A DNA stretch of 64,000 bases. Origin: VXNJ01 sp009840625. Its GTDB lineage: Bacteria > Chloroflexota > UBA11872 > VXNJ01. The position numbers were made by a program, and so were the translations under genes. Below the pieces are notes generated by a model, which saw only the letters and a list, made by a program, of their open reading frames with translations, was not told where the DNA came from and ran no database searches. Below are positions 25,957 through 34,474 of the stretch, piece after piece. Numbering within the stretch: position 1 is the first letter of the stretch; each line of letters starts with the position of its first letter. The DNA lies in contig OZ242304.1 in the NCBI GenBank assembly GCA_965207915.1, positions 310,001 through 374,000 on the forward strand, given 5' to 3'.

Positions 25957-27287
25957 TCGATCGCTACACCCGACCCGAAATGGCCGCCATCTGGAACCGG
26001 CGGGCCTATTTCGAATACCAGCGCCAGGTCGAATTGGCGGTGGTTCGCGCCTGGGCGAAATTCGGCAAGATTCCGCTGGAAGACTGCGAGCTAATCCAGC
26101 GCGCAAGCTTCACCCTGGAGCGGATCGACGAGATCGAGCGCGAAGCCGACCACGAGACCAATGCTTTCGTGACCGCGCTGGCCGAATCGCTGGGTCCGGA
26201 ATCGCGCTGGCTGCACCTCGGACTGACGTCCTCGGACGTGCTCGACACCGCCGGCGCCCTGCAGTTGCGGGCCGCGCTCGACCAGATCGGCGCCCGTCTG
26301 CGGCGGGTTGAATCCGCGGTCGCCAGATTGGCCTTAAAACACCGCCGCACCGCGATGATTGGCCGCTCGCACGGGATGCACGCCGAACCAATCAGTTTCG
26401 GGTTCAAGCTGGCGAACTGGATCGCCGAACTGCGCCGCACGGCGGTCCGGCTGGCTGCCGCCCGCGATTCGATCGCGGTGGGCAAGATCGCCGGCTCGGT
26501 AGGAACGCACGCCAACGTGCCGCCGCGCGTGGAAGAAGCCGCCTGTGCCGAACTGGCCCTGGGAGTCGCCCCGGTGGCCTCGCAGATCCTGCAGCGCGAC
26601 CGCCACGCCGAAACCCTCTGCGCGCTTGCCCTCTGCGCCAGCACGCTGGACAAATTCGCCACCGAGATCCGACACCTGCAGCGCAACGAGGTAGCCGAGC
26701 TTGAAGAGCCGTTCGAGACGTCGCGACACGGCTCCTCCTCGATGCCGCACAAGCGCAATCCGGCCCGCTCCGAACGCATCAGCGGCCTGGCGCGGGTGGT
26801 GCGCGCCAATGCCCAGGTAGGACTCGAAAACGTCGCCCTCTGGCACGAACGCGACATCTCGCACAGCTCGGCCGAACGAATCGTGCTGGTCGATTCGACC
26901 ACCCTGGTCGACTACATGCTCTGGCTATTCGCCGGAATCATGGAGGGGCTGGCGGTCTACCCGCAACGAATGCGGGAAAACCTGGACCTGACCCGCGGCC
27001 AAATCTTCTCGCAGGCGGCAATGCTGGAGCTGGTCGAGTCCGGAATGAACCGGCAGGAAGCCTACGACCTGGTGCGCGCCGAGTGCCACGCGGCGGCGGC
27101 GACCGGCGAGCATCTGCACGGTCTGCTGGCCAGGCATCCGCAGGTGATTCGGCATATCGAGCCGGAGCGCCTGGCCGCGGTCTTCGACATCGAACGACAC
27201 CTGCTTCACGTCGACGAAGCGTTCGCCCGCCTGGGCCTTAACCAATTGGATTCCACACCCTTGAAAGGTGCCGATGAACTCGACTAG
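25953..27287 (+). CDS. purB: adenylosuccinate lyase
   Basis: A 444-residue member of the fumarase/aspartase superfamily acting twice in purine synthesis (SAICAR to AICAR, adenylosuccinate to AMP). It begins MIDRYTRPEMAAIWNRRAYF, typical for bacterial PurB. Conserved elements include LGLTSSDVLDTAGALQLR, MIGRSHGMHAEP (His base) and the signature GSSSMPHKRNPARSERI with the mobile catalytic Ser. ATG at 25953 is chosen; the frame stays open back into purD but that part is not PurB-like. Confidence 0.95.
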   Translation: MIDRYTRPEMAAIWNRRAYFEYQRQVELAVVRAWAKFGKIPLEDCELIQRASFTLERIDEIEREADHETNAFVTALAESLGPESRWLHLGLTSSDVLDTAGALQLRAALDQIGARLRRVESAVARLALKHRRTAMIGRSHGMHAEPISFGFKLANWIAELRRTAVRLAAARDSIAVGKIAGSVGTHANVPPRVEEAACAELALGVAPVASQILQRDRHAETLCALALCASTLDKFATEIRHLQRNEVAELEEPFETSRHGSSSMPHKRNPARSERISGLARVVRANAQVGLENVALWHERDISHSSAERIVLVDSTTLVDYMLWLFAGIMEGLAVYPQRMRENLDLTRGQIFSQAAMLELVESGMNRQEAYDLVRAECHAAAATGEHLHGLLARHPQVIRHIEPERLAAVFDIERHLLHVDEAFARLGLNQLDSTPLKGADELD

Positions 27288-28158
27288 CCTGCTGCAGACC
27301 GAGATCGAAGGACTCGAACTGCTCTCCCGCGGCAAGGTCCGCGACATTTACGCCGTGGGCGAAGACCGCCTGCTCCTGGTCACCAGCGACCGCCTCTCGG
27401 CCTACGACGTGGTCCTGCCGGACCCGATACCCGGCAAGGGGGCGGTGCTCAACCTGCTTTCGGCCTTCTGGCTCGAGCGCACCCGCGACATCATCGCCAA
27501 CCACCTGATCAGTACCGACGTGGCCGATATGGACCTGCCCGCCGGCGCCGACCCGGACCAGCTGCGCGACCGCAGCATGCTGGTGCACCGCACCGAGCCG
27601 GTCCTGGTCGAATGCGTGGCGCGGGGCTACATCACCGGTTCGGCGTGGTCCGAGTACCGCCGCGACGGCACCGTTTGCGGCATCAAATTGCCGGCCGGGC
27701 TGGTCGAGGCCCAGAAACTGCCGGAGCCGATTTTCACGCCCGCCACCAAGGCCCAGACCGGACACGACGAGAACATCTCCTACGAGCAAATGGTCGATAT
27801 CGTCGGCGGCGACCTGGGCGCGCGGCTGCGCGACGTGACGCTGGCGCTTTACTCATACGGGCACGACTACGCCGCCGACCGCGGCATCATCCTGGCCGAC
27901 ACCAAGTTCGAGTTCGGAATCCTGAACGGCCAGTTGCTGCTCATAGACGAAGTCCTGACCCCCGACTCGTCGCGGTTCTGGGACGCAAGCGGCTACGCGC
28001 CGGGGTCCTCGCCGCCCAGTTATGACAAGCAATACGTGCGCGACTGGCTGGTCGATTCCGGCTGGGACAAAGAACCGCCGGCTCCGAATTTGCCGCCCGA
28101 AATCATTGCCGCCACGAGCCAGAAATACGCGCAGGCGCTGGCTCGAATCAGCGGTTGA
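27274..28158 (+). CDS. purC: SAICAR synthetase
   Basis: A 294-residue enzyme that joins CAIR and aspartate. It has the family opening LLSRGKVRDIYAVGEDRLLLV, the substrate loop VECVARGYITGSAWSEY and the DTKFEFG...LIDEVLTPDSSRFW region that binds metal and aspartate. The eukaryote-like longer form (about 290-300) is used here. ATG 27274 is favoured by a GAAAGG ribosome site 6 nt upstream; GTG 27268 is also in frame. It overlaps the end of purB by 14 nt. Confidence 0.95.
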   Translation: MNSTSLLQTEIEGLELLSRGKVRDIYAVGEDRLLLVTSDRLSAYDVVLPDPIPGKGAVLNLLSAFWLERTRDIIANHLISTDVADMDLPAGADPDQLRDRSMLVHRTEPVLVECVARGYITGSAWSEYRRDGTVCGIKLPAGLVEAQKLPEPIFTPATKAQTGHDENISYEQMVDIVGGDLGARLRDVTLALYSYGHDYAADRGIILADTKFEFGILNGQLLLIDEVLTPDSSRFWDASGYAPGSSPPSYDKQYVRDWLVDSGWDKEPPAPNLPPEIIAATSQKYAQALARISG

Positions 28159-28430
28159 AGGGCCAGTTGCCGCGCTATCTGGCCCGGGTCGAAGTCCGGC
28201 TCCAGGCCGACGTCAACGACCCGCCCGGCAACACCGTCGCCGACGGCCTGCTGCAACTCGGTTTCGACGGGGTGCGTTCGGTCCGCATCGGCAAGCTGAT
28301 CGAAATCGAGCTGGAGGCCGACGGCGCCGAGGCGGCGCTGGCCGACACCGAGGCGATGGCCAGCCGGCTGCTGGCCAACCCGGTCATTGAGGACTTTGCG
28401 ATCCAGGTCCGGGAAACGGCGGCCAGTTGA
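28155..28430 (+). CDS. purS: FGAM synthase subunit PurS
   Basis: A 91-residue protein of the PurS family, which bridges PurQ and small PurL in the three-component FGAM synthase. The pattern LARVEVRLQADVNDPPGNTVADGL followed by VRSVRIGKLIEIEL is typical. It starts at TTG 28155 overlapping the purC stop (TTGA) and ends overlapping purQ the same way. Small size and position immediately before purQ and purL confirm the call. Confidence 0.93.
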   Translation: MKGQLPRYLARVEVRLQADVNDPPGNTVADGLLQLGFDGVRSVRIGKLIEIELEADGAEAALADTEAMASRLLANPVIEDFAIQVRETAAS

Positions 28431-29128
28431 AGGCGGCGGTGCTGGTTTTTCCAGGGTCCAACTGCGACCGCGACGCGCAGCGGGCGTTGCTGGAATCGTC
28501 GGATTTTGCGGCCGATCTGGTCCCCCACGGACGACGCGATCTGGGCGGTTACGACCTGATCGTGCTGCCGGGGGGATTTGCCCACGGCGATTACCTGCGC
28601 TGCGGAGCGATCGCCCGTTTCTCGCCCTGTCTGGAGGGCGTTGCGGCGGCGGCCGGGCGAGGCGTGCCGGTGCTGGGCATCTGCAACGGATTCCAGATTC
28701 TGCTTGAGGCCGGCCTCTTGCCGGGGGCGATGCTGCCCAACGAGTCAAGCCGCTTCGAGCACGGCTGGATCAGGGTCCGCTGCGAAGCGGCCGACACCGC
28801 CTTCTCCGCCGCTGCGGCCGAGGGCAACGTGCTGCGCCTTCTGATCGCCCACGGCGAGGGCAATTACCATGCCCCGCCCGATCAACTTGCCCGGATCGAA
28901 TCCGCCGGCCAGGTGGTCTTCCGGTACTGCGACGGACGCGGCCGGCTGGGACGGGCGCACAACCCCAACGGGTCGGTCAACCACATTGCCGGGGTCTGCA
29001 ACCAGGCGCGCAACGTCGTCGGCCTTATGCCACACCCGGAACGGGCCAGCTCCGCTCGCCTGGGCTCGACCGACGGGACCGCATTCTGGGATTCGGCGGC
29101 GCGCTGGTTGATGGACCGCCGGTCATGA
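28427..29128 (+). CDS. purQ: FGAM synthase glutaminase subunit PurQ
   Basis: A 233-residue class I glutamine amidotransferase that supplies ammonia to PurL. The nucleophile Cys86 sits in VLGICNGFQIL, and the His/Glu pair in MPHPERAS near the C-terminus. The KAAVLVFPGSNCDRDA start and the LPGGFAHGDYLRCGA oxyanion region are diagnostic. TTG at 28427 overlaps the purS stop. It works as a complex with PurS and PurL, all adjacent. Confidence 0.95.
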   Translation: MKAAVLVFPGSNCDRDAQRALLESSDFAADLVPHGRRDLGGYDLIVLPGGFAHGDYLRCGAIARFSPCLEGVAAAAGRGVPVLGICNGFQILLEAGLLPGAMLPNESSRFEHGWIRVRCEAADTAFSAAAAEGNVLRLLIAHGEGNYHAPPDQLARIESAGQVVFRYCDGRGRLGRAHNPNGSVNHIAGVCNQARNVVGLMPHPERASSARLGSTDGTAFWDSAARWLMDRRS

Positions 29129-31323
29129 TGCCGAGCGCGGCCCAGCTCCGGGCGGTCTCCATGACCGAAAACGAATACCGCCGCTGCCGGGACATGCTGG
29201 GTCGGGCGCCCAACGAGGTGGAACTGGGGATTTTCGGGGCGCTCTGGAGCGAGCACTGCGGCTACAAGCACTCCCATGCGCTGCTCAAGCGACTGCCGAG
29301 CCGATCTCCGCGGATGCTGGTCGGCGCCGGCGAGGAGAACGCCGGCGTGATCGACATCGGCGAGGGGCTGGCCTGCGTATTCAAGATCGAAAGCCACAAC
29401 CATCCCAGCGCGGTCGAGCCGTTCGAGGGCGCCGCAACCGGCGTGGGCGGGATCATCCGCGACATCTTCACCATGGGGGCCCGGCCGGTCGCGCTCCTGG
29501 ACTCGCTCCGGTTCGGACCGCTCAACAGCGACCGCAACCGCTATCTTGCCAACGGCATCATCGCCGGGATTTCCCATTACGGCAACTGCGTCGGGATCCC
29601 CACCGTAGGCGGCGACACCGCAGTCGACGAGTGCTACGCCGGCAACCCGTTGGTGAATGCCATGTGCGTGGGGCTGATGCGCCACGACCAGCTCACCCGC
29701 GCGGTCGCCGCCGGAGTCGGCAACCCGCTGATCCTGGTGGGGACCGATACCGGTCGCGACGGGGTCCACGGGGCCACCTTCGCCTCAGTCGAGGACCCGG
29801 AGCAATCGGCCCGCGGAGTAGTCCAGGTGGGCAACCCGTTCATGGAAAAACTGCTGATCGAGGCCTGTCTCGAGCTGCTGGCCGGCGATTCGGTGGTCGG
29901 TCTGCAGGACCTGGGCGCGGCCGGCCTCACCAGCTCCAGCGTAGAAGCCGCCGGGCGCAGCGGAGCCGGGGTCCGTATCGACGTTGCCAAGGTGCCGCGC
30001 CGCACGCGCGGACTTTCGCCCTACGAGGTGATGCTCTCGGAGAGCCAGGAACGAATGCTGGTCATAGCCCGGCGCGGCCGCCAGGGCGAGGTCATGGACC
30101 TGTTTGAGGGCTACGGCCTGCATTGCGCCGAAATCGGCCAGGTGACCGACGACGGGTACCTGACGGTAAGCGAGTCCGAGCGCACGGTTGCCCACGTACC
30201 GATTCGGCATCTGCTGGACCCGCCGCGCTACCGTTACCCCGTCAATCGGCCGCGCTATCTGGACGAGGTCCAGCCACTGCCCAACCCATCCGAAACCGCC
30301 AGTCCCGATCTGGTCGCCGACCTCCTGCAGCTGCTGGCCAGCCCCAACATCGCCAGCAGCGCGCCCATCTGGCAAACCTACGACCAGACGGTGGGCACGC
30401 AGACGGTGCGCTCCGGCGGCGGCGACGCGGCGATCCTGGCCATTGCCGGCAGCAACCGCGGCCTGGCCCTGGCGACCGCGGGGAACTCGCGCCAGGTCTA
30501 CCTGGACCCGCACGCCGGCGGCGCGCTGGCGGTGGCCGCGGCGGCGCGGGCGGTGGCCTGCGCCGGCGCCAAACCGATCGCGATCACCAACTGCCTCAAC
30601 TTCGGGTCGCCCACCGAGCCGGCGGTCTACTTCCAGCTGGTGCGCGCTATCGAGGGGATGGCCGATGCCTGCAACGCGCTCGATCTGGTCGTGACCGGCG
30701 GCAACGTCTCGCTGTTCAACGAGACCGAGGGTCGCCAGATTCATCCCAGCCCGGTCATCGGGATGCTGGGGTTGATCGAAGACGTCGACAAAGCGGTCAC
30801 CGGCAGCGCCCTGAGGCCGGGCCGGGCGCTGCTGCTGCTGGGGCAGCAGGAGGGCGATCTTTCCGCCAGCGAGTACCTGGCGGTGTGTCGCGATTCGGTG
30901 AGCGGCCGGCCACGGATTGACCTGCCGCTGGAGCGACGGCTTTGCGAATTGATCCTCGAGCTGGCCGCGGCCGAACTGCTTTGCGCCGCGCGCTGCCCCT
31001 ATCGCGGCGGCCTGGCGGTGACCGCGGCCGAGATGGCCATCGAAGGCGGGGTCGGTCTGCTGGTCGACAACCTCCCGCCCGGCGACCCGGAGACCGTGCT
31101 CTTCGGCGAACCGGCGGGCCGTGTCCTGATCTCCGCGGACCCGAAACTGGTGGAGCAAATTCGAAAGACCGCAGCCGCAAAGGGTGTTCCGCTGCTGGTG
31201 CTGGGGCACGCCCAGGAACCGCGGCACATCGAATTCGGCGACCTTCTAAAGCTGGACCAAGATGCCGCCGAGCGGGCCTGGAAAAGCGGTCTCGCGAACG
31301 CCCTCGCCGGGCGGGCCAAATAG
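29125..31323 (+). CDS. purL: FGAM synthase subunit PurL (small type)
   Basis: A 732-residue synthetase of the short PurL type that requires PurS and PurQ. It begins with the LGRAPNEVELGIFGALWSEH segment (catalytic His in WSEHCGYKHS) and shows VGGIIRDIFTMGARPVALLD, repeated AIRS-like ATP-binding domains and a central DLGAAGLTSSS motif. Length matches small PurL (about 720-760) rather than the fused 1300-residue enzyme. It overlaps the purQ stop by 4 nt. Confidence 0.95.
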   Translation: MMPSAAQLRAVSMTENEYRRCRDMLGRAPNEVELGIFGALWSEHCGYKHSHALLKRLPSRSPRMLVGAGEENAGVIDIGEGLACVFKIESHNHPSAVEPFEGAATGVGGIIRDIFTMGARPVALLDSLRFGPLNSDRNRYLANGIIAGISHYGNCVGIPTVGGDTAVDECYAGNPLVNAMCVGLMRHDQLTRAVAAGVGNPLILVGTDTGRDGVHGATFASVEDPEQSARGVVQVGNPFMEKLLIEACLELLAGDSVVGLQDLGAAGLTSSSVEAAGRSGAGVRIDVAKVPRRTRGLSPYEVMLSESQERMLVIARRGRQGEVMDLFEGYGLHCAEIGQVTDDGYLTVSESERTVAHVPIRHLLDPPRYRYPVNRPRYLDEVQPLPNPSETASPDLVADLLQLLASPNIASSAPIWQTYDQTVGTQTVRSGGGDAAILAIAGSNRGLALATAGNSRQVYLDPHAGGALAVAAAARAVACAGAKPIAITNCLNFGSPTEPAVYFQLVRAIEGMADACNALDLVVTGGNVSLFNETEGRQIHPSPVIGMLGLIEDVDKAVTGSALRPGRALLLLGQQEGDLSASEYLAVCRDSVSGRPRIDLPLERRLCELILELAAAELLCAARCPYRGGLAVTAAEMAIEGGVGLLVDNLPPGDPETVLFGEPAGRVLISADPKLVEQIRKTAAAKGVPLLVLGHAQEPRHIEFGDLLKLDQDAAERAWKSGLANALAGRAK

Positions 31324-31324
31324 A

Positions 31325-32821
31325 ATGGGACTGCCGACAGAAGACCGAAAGGTCCACAGCATAGTCGCCGCGAACCAGAACCAATACTGGTTCAATCCCC
31401 AGATGCGGGGATTTGCCGAAGAATGCGGCGTATTCGGCGTTTACGGACCGGGGCACGACGTTGCCCGCCGCACCTATTTCGGGCTCTACACCCTGCAGCA
31501 CCGCGGCCAGGAGAGCTCCGGAATCGTCGTCAGCGACGGCAAGCGGCTAAAGCTGCACAAACGCATGGGGCTCGTATCCCAGGTCTACGACAACCAGTCG
31601 CTGTCCGAACTGCGCGGCGACCTCGCGATCGGGCACAACCGGTACTCGACCACCGGTTCCAACCGCATCGAAAATGCCCAGCCGATCGTCACCGAAACCG
31701 AGTTCGGCCCGCTGGCGATCGTGCACAACGGGAATCTGACCAACACCGATGAACTGCGGCAGCAGTTACTGGCCCAGAACAAAACCATCCTGGGCACCTC
31801 GGACACCGAGGTGATCCTGGCGGTCGTGGCCTCGGCGCCCGGATCCGACCCGGTGCAGAAGATCGTCAACGGGATCTCGCAGTTGCAGGGTTCATTCGCG
31901 CTGATATTCCTCACCGCCGACCGCCTGATAGCGGTGCGCGACAAGCTGGGCAACCGTCCCCTGTGCCTTGGCCGGAGCGACGACACAATCTTGATCGCCT
32001 CCGAGTCGTGCGCGTTCGCCGCCCTGGAAGCAAACTTCGAGCGCGACATCCTGGCCGGCGAAGTAGTCGTTATCGACGCGGAAGGGGTTTCCACGATCAG
32101 CCGGGACCACATGGCCCCGCCGGCTTTGTGCCTTTTCGAGTACATCTACTTCGCCCGGCCAGATTCGGACATCGAGGGTGTGAACCTCTATCGCGCGCGC
32201 CTGGCAATGGGCCGCACCCTGGCCCGCCAGGCGCCGGTCGACGCGGACCTGGTGATCGGTATCCCCGACTCGGCCACCGCGGCCGCGATCGGCTACGCCG
32301 AAGCGGCTGGAATTCCCTACGGCGAGGGCCTGGCCAAAAGCCGTTACATCGGGCGGACCTTCATCGAACCCGACGACGAAACCCGCAAACTCGGCATCAA
32401 GCTCAAGCTGAACGCCCTGCCGGCGATTACGGCAGGAAAACGACTGGTCGTGGTAGACGATTCGATAGTTCGCGGCAACACGACCCGCGAAATCGTAAAG
32501 CACCTCAAAGAGGCCGGTCACGCCGCCGAAGTCCACATGCGGATTTCGTCCCCACCGGTCCGCTGGCCGTGCTTCTACGGAGTCGACATCCAGCAACCGA
32601 GCCAGTTGATCGCCCACGCATTTTCGGTCGACCAGATCTGCAGCAGCATTGGCGCCGACTCGCTTGCCTATCTGACCCTGGACAGCCTGAAAAAAGCCGT
32701 AGATTCGCCCAGGGCGCAGCTTTGCACAGGCTGCTTCACCCGCGACTATCCGGCGCCGGTGCGCCCCGGGGTCGGCAAGCACGCGTTCGAACCGGCAGTC
32801 GAACCGGCCCTGACCCCCTAG
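31325..32821 (+). CDS. purF: amidophosphoribosyltransferase (iron-sulfur type)
   Basis: A 498-residue first-committed enzyme of purine synthesis (PRPP to phosphoribosylamine). The N-terminal nucleophile is Cys34 in FAEECGVFGVYG, so a 33-residue propeptide must be removed; that is longer than the 11 residues of B. subtilis. Fe-S ligand candidates appear in ALCLFEYIYFARPDS, RWPCFYGVDI and LCTGCFTRDYP, as in Gram-positive type PurF. The PRPP loop reads LVVVDDSIVRGNTTREI. ATG 31325 follows the purL stop by 1 nt; ATG 31403 would shorten the propeptide. Confidence 0.95.
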   Translation: MGLPTEDRKVHSIVAANQNQYWFNPQMRGFAEECGVFGVYGPGHDVARRTYFGLYTLQHRGQESSGIVVSDGKRLKLHKRMGLVSQVYDNQSLSELRGDLAIGHNRYSTTGSNRIENAQPIVTETEFGPLAIVHNGNLTNTDELRQQLLAQNKTILGTSDTEVILAVVASAPGSDPVQKIVNGISQLQGSFALIFLTADRLIAVRDKLGNRPLCLGRSDDTILIASESCAFAALEANFERDILAGEVVVIDAEGVSTISRDHMAPPALCLFEYIYFARPDSDIEGVNLYRARLAMGRTLARQAPVDADLVIGIPDSATAAAIGYAEAAGIPYGEGLAKSRYIGRTFIEPDDETRKLGIKLKLNALPAITAGKRLVVVDDSIVRGNTTREIVKHLKEAGHAAEVHMRISSPPVRWPCFYGVDIQQPSQLIAHAFSVDQICSSIGADSLAYLTLDSLKKAVDSPRAQLCTGCFTRDYPAPVRPGVGKHAFEPAVEPALTP

Positions 32822-32829
32822 AACCGAAA

Positions 32830-33840
32830 TTGCCCGGGCCCATTAGCTATCGCTCCGCCGGGGTCGACATTGCAGCCGCCGACGAGCTGCTGGAGGACCT
32901 GGGAGAGCGCCTAAAGTCCACGTACACGCCCCTGGTACTGGCCGGATTGGGCGGGTTCGGCGGAGCCATGCGGCTGCCTCCCGGTATGTCCGATCCGGCT
33001 CTGGTGCTCAGCATCGATTCGGTTGGCACCAAGATCGCCGTGGCGGCCCGCCACGGACGGCTTGAATCCATCGGGGCCGACCTGGTCAACCACTGCGCCA
33101 ATGACGTCCTGGCAATGGGCGCGCGGCCACTGGCGTTTCTCGATTACGTCGCCCACAGCGATTTGCCCAACAGCGCGCTCGAAGCGGCGATCGGCGGCGT
33201 GGCCGACGCCTGCCTTAAGCATTCGGTGCCTCTGATCGGGGGCGAGACCGCCCAGCTACCGGGCATCTACCGGAGCGGTCAGCTCGATCTGGTCGGCGCT
33301 ATGGTCGGTGTTGCCGAGACCGAGCAGTTGCTCACACCGGACAGAGTCTCGTCTGGGGACTTGCTGATCGGCCTGCCGTCCAACGGAATCCACACCAACG
33401 GGTATTCGCTGGTGCAACGCGCCCTGGACGGACTGGATCATTCCGCACACAATCCGGAGGTGGGTCGGCCGCTGATCGACGAAATGCTGGCGGTGCACCG
33501 CAGCTACGTGAACGAGTTGACCCCATTTCTGGATCGAATTCACGGCCTTGCCCACATTACCGGCGGCGGAATCTGCGCCAACACCGCACGGATCGTACCG
33601 CCCGGGCTTTCCGCCCAATTCGGCTGGGGCAGCTGGCAGGTACCGCCGATATTCCACCTGATCCAGCGCCGCGCCCAGATTGGATTCGAGGAGCTGGCGC
33701 AAGTTTTCAACCTGGGGCTCGGAATGGTCGTGATCGGCAGGCGCGAATTGGCCGACGACCTGGTCCGGCAGATCCCGGGCAGCACCCTGGTGGGCCAGGT
33801 AATCGAGTCCGCCGGGGCGCGGGCCGAGATCCTGCGTTGA
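32830..33840 (+). CDS. purM: AIR synthetase
   Basis: A 336-residue phosphoribosylformylglycinamidine cyclo-ligase. The family pattern is clear: ISYRSAGVDIAAADELL at the start, LSIDSVGTKIAVA, VNHCANDVLAMGARPLAFLDY, IGGETAQLPGIY and GLPSNGIHTNGYSLVQ. TTG at 32830, 8 nt after the purF stop, gives a standard N-terminus; a frame running back into purF is spurious. It ends with a 4-nt overlap onto purN. Confidence 0.95.
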   Translation: MPGPISYRSAGVDIAAADELLEDLGERLKSTYTPLVLAGLGGFGGAMRLPPGMSDPALVLSIDSVGTKIAVAARHGRLESIGADLVNHCANDVLAMGARPLAFLDYVAHSDLPNSALEAAIGGVADACLKHSVPLIGGETAQLPGIYRSGQLDLVGAMVGVAETEQLLTPDRVSSGDLLIGLPSNGIHTNGYSLVQRALDGLDHSAHNPEVGRPLIDEMLAVHRSYVNELTPFLDRIHGLAHITGGGICANTARIVPPGLSAQFGWGSWQVPPIFHLIQRRAQIGFEELAQVFNLGLGMVVIGRRELADDLVRQIPGSTLVGQVIESAGARAEILR

Positions 33841-34472
33841 GCAAGCCCTTGCCGCTGGCGGTCCTGGTCTCGGGCCGCGGATCCAATCTGCAGGCCATCG
33901 CAGACGCCTGCCGTCAGCGAAAAATCCTGGCCGAGGTCAGGATCGTCATCTCGAACCGTCCAGACTGCCGGGGCATTGAATTCGCCCGCCAAGCCGGTAT
34001 CGAGACTTTCGCCTTGGGGCGGATTCGCGCCGGCGGGCGCGCCGCGCAGATGGCCGGGTTTGCCGACGCGGCCGGGGCGGCCGGTGCCGAATTGGTGGTC
34101 TTGGCAGGATTTGACCGGCTGGTCAGCGGGGCCCTGCTGGACCGATTCGCCGGCCGGATCATCAACATCCATCCGTCGCTGCTGCCGGCGTTCGCCGGGG
34201 CGATGGCCCCCGGACCGCAGTCAGCCGCCGTCGACGCCGGAGTCAAATACGCCGGCTGCACGGTTCATCTCGTCACCGACGAACCCGACGCCGGCCCCAT
34301 CCTCGACCAGGCGATCGTAAGGGTCTGTGACAACGACGATCCGCAGCGGCTGGCAGAGCGGATCCTGGCGGCCGAGCATCGGCTGCTGCCATCGGTAATC
34401 GACCGGCTGGCCCGCTGCGAGCTGCGTGTCGTAGGTCAGCGGACCACGTTTTCATGCATGCCCGGGGATTGA
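33837..34472 (+). CDS. purN: GAR transformylase
   Basis: A 211-residue folate-dependent transformylase. It begins with the phosphate-binding LAVLVSGRGSNLQAI loop; the catalytic Asn and His appear in IINIHPSLLPAF, and the Asp in DEPDAGPILDQ. The usual P-G-L-H-A loop after LLPAF is A-G-A-M-A here, a local variation. TTG at 33837 overlaps the purM stop. It performs the 10-formyl-THF step after PurD. Confidence 0.93.
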   Translation: MSKPLPLAVLVSGRGSNLQAIADACRQRKILAEVRIVISNRPDCRGIEFARQAGIETFALGRIRAGGRAAQMAGFADAAGAAGAELVVLAGFDRLVSGALLDRFAGRIINIHPSLLPAFAGAMAPGPQSAAVDAGVKYAGCTVHLVTDEPDAGPILDQAIVRVCDNDDPQRLAERILAAEHRLLPSVIDRLARCELRVVGQRTTFSCMPGD

Positions 34473-34474
34473 AA

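Noticed and set aside
29785..31227. A 480-codon open frame on the minus strand opposite purL
   Set aside because: It mirrors a well-supported purL gene with all family motifs; long antisense frames are common in GC-rich coding DNA, and the frame has no motif or ribosome site.
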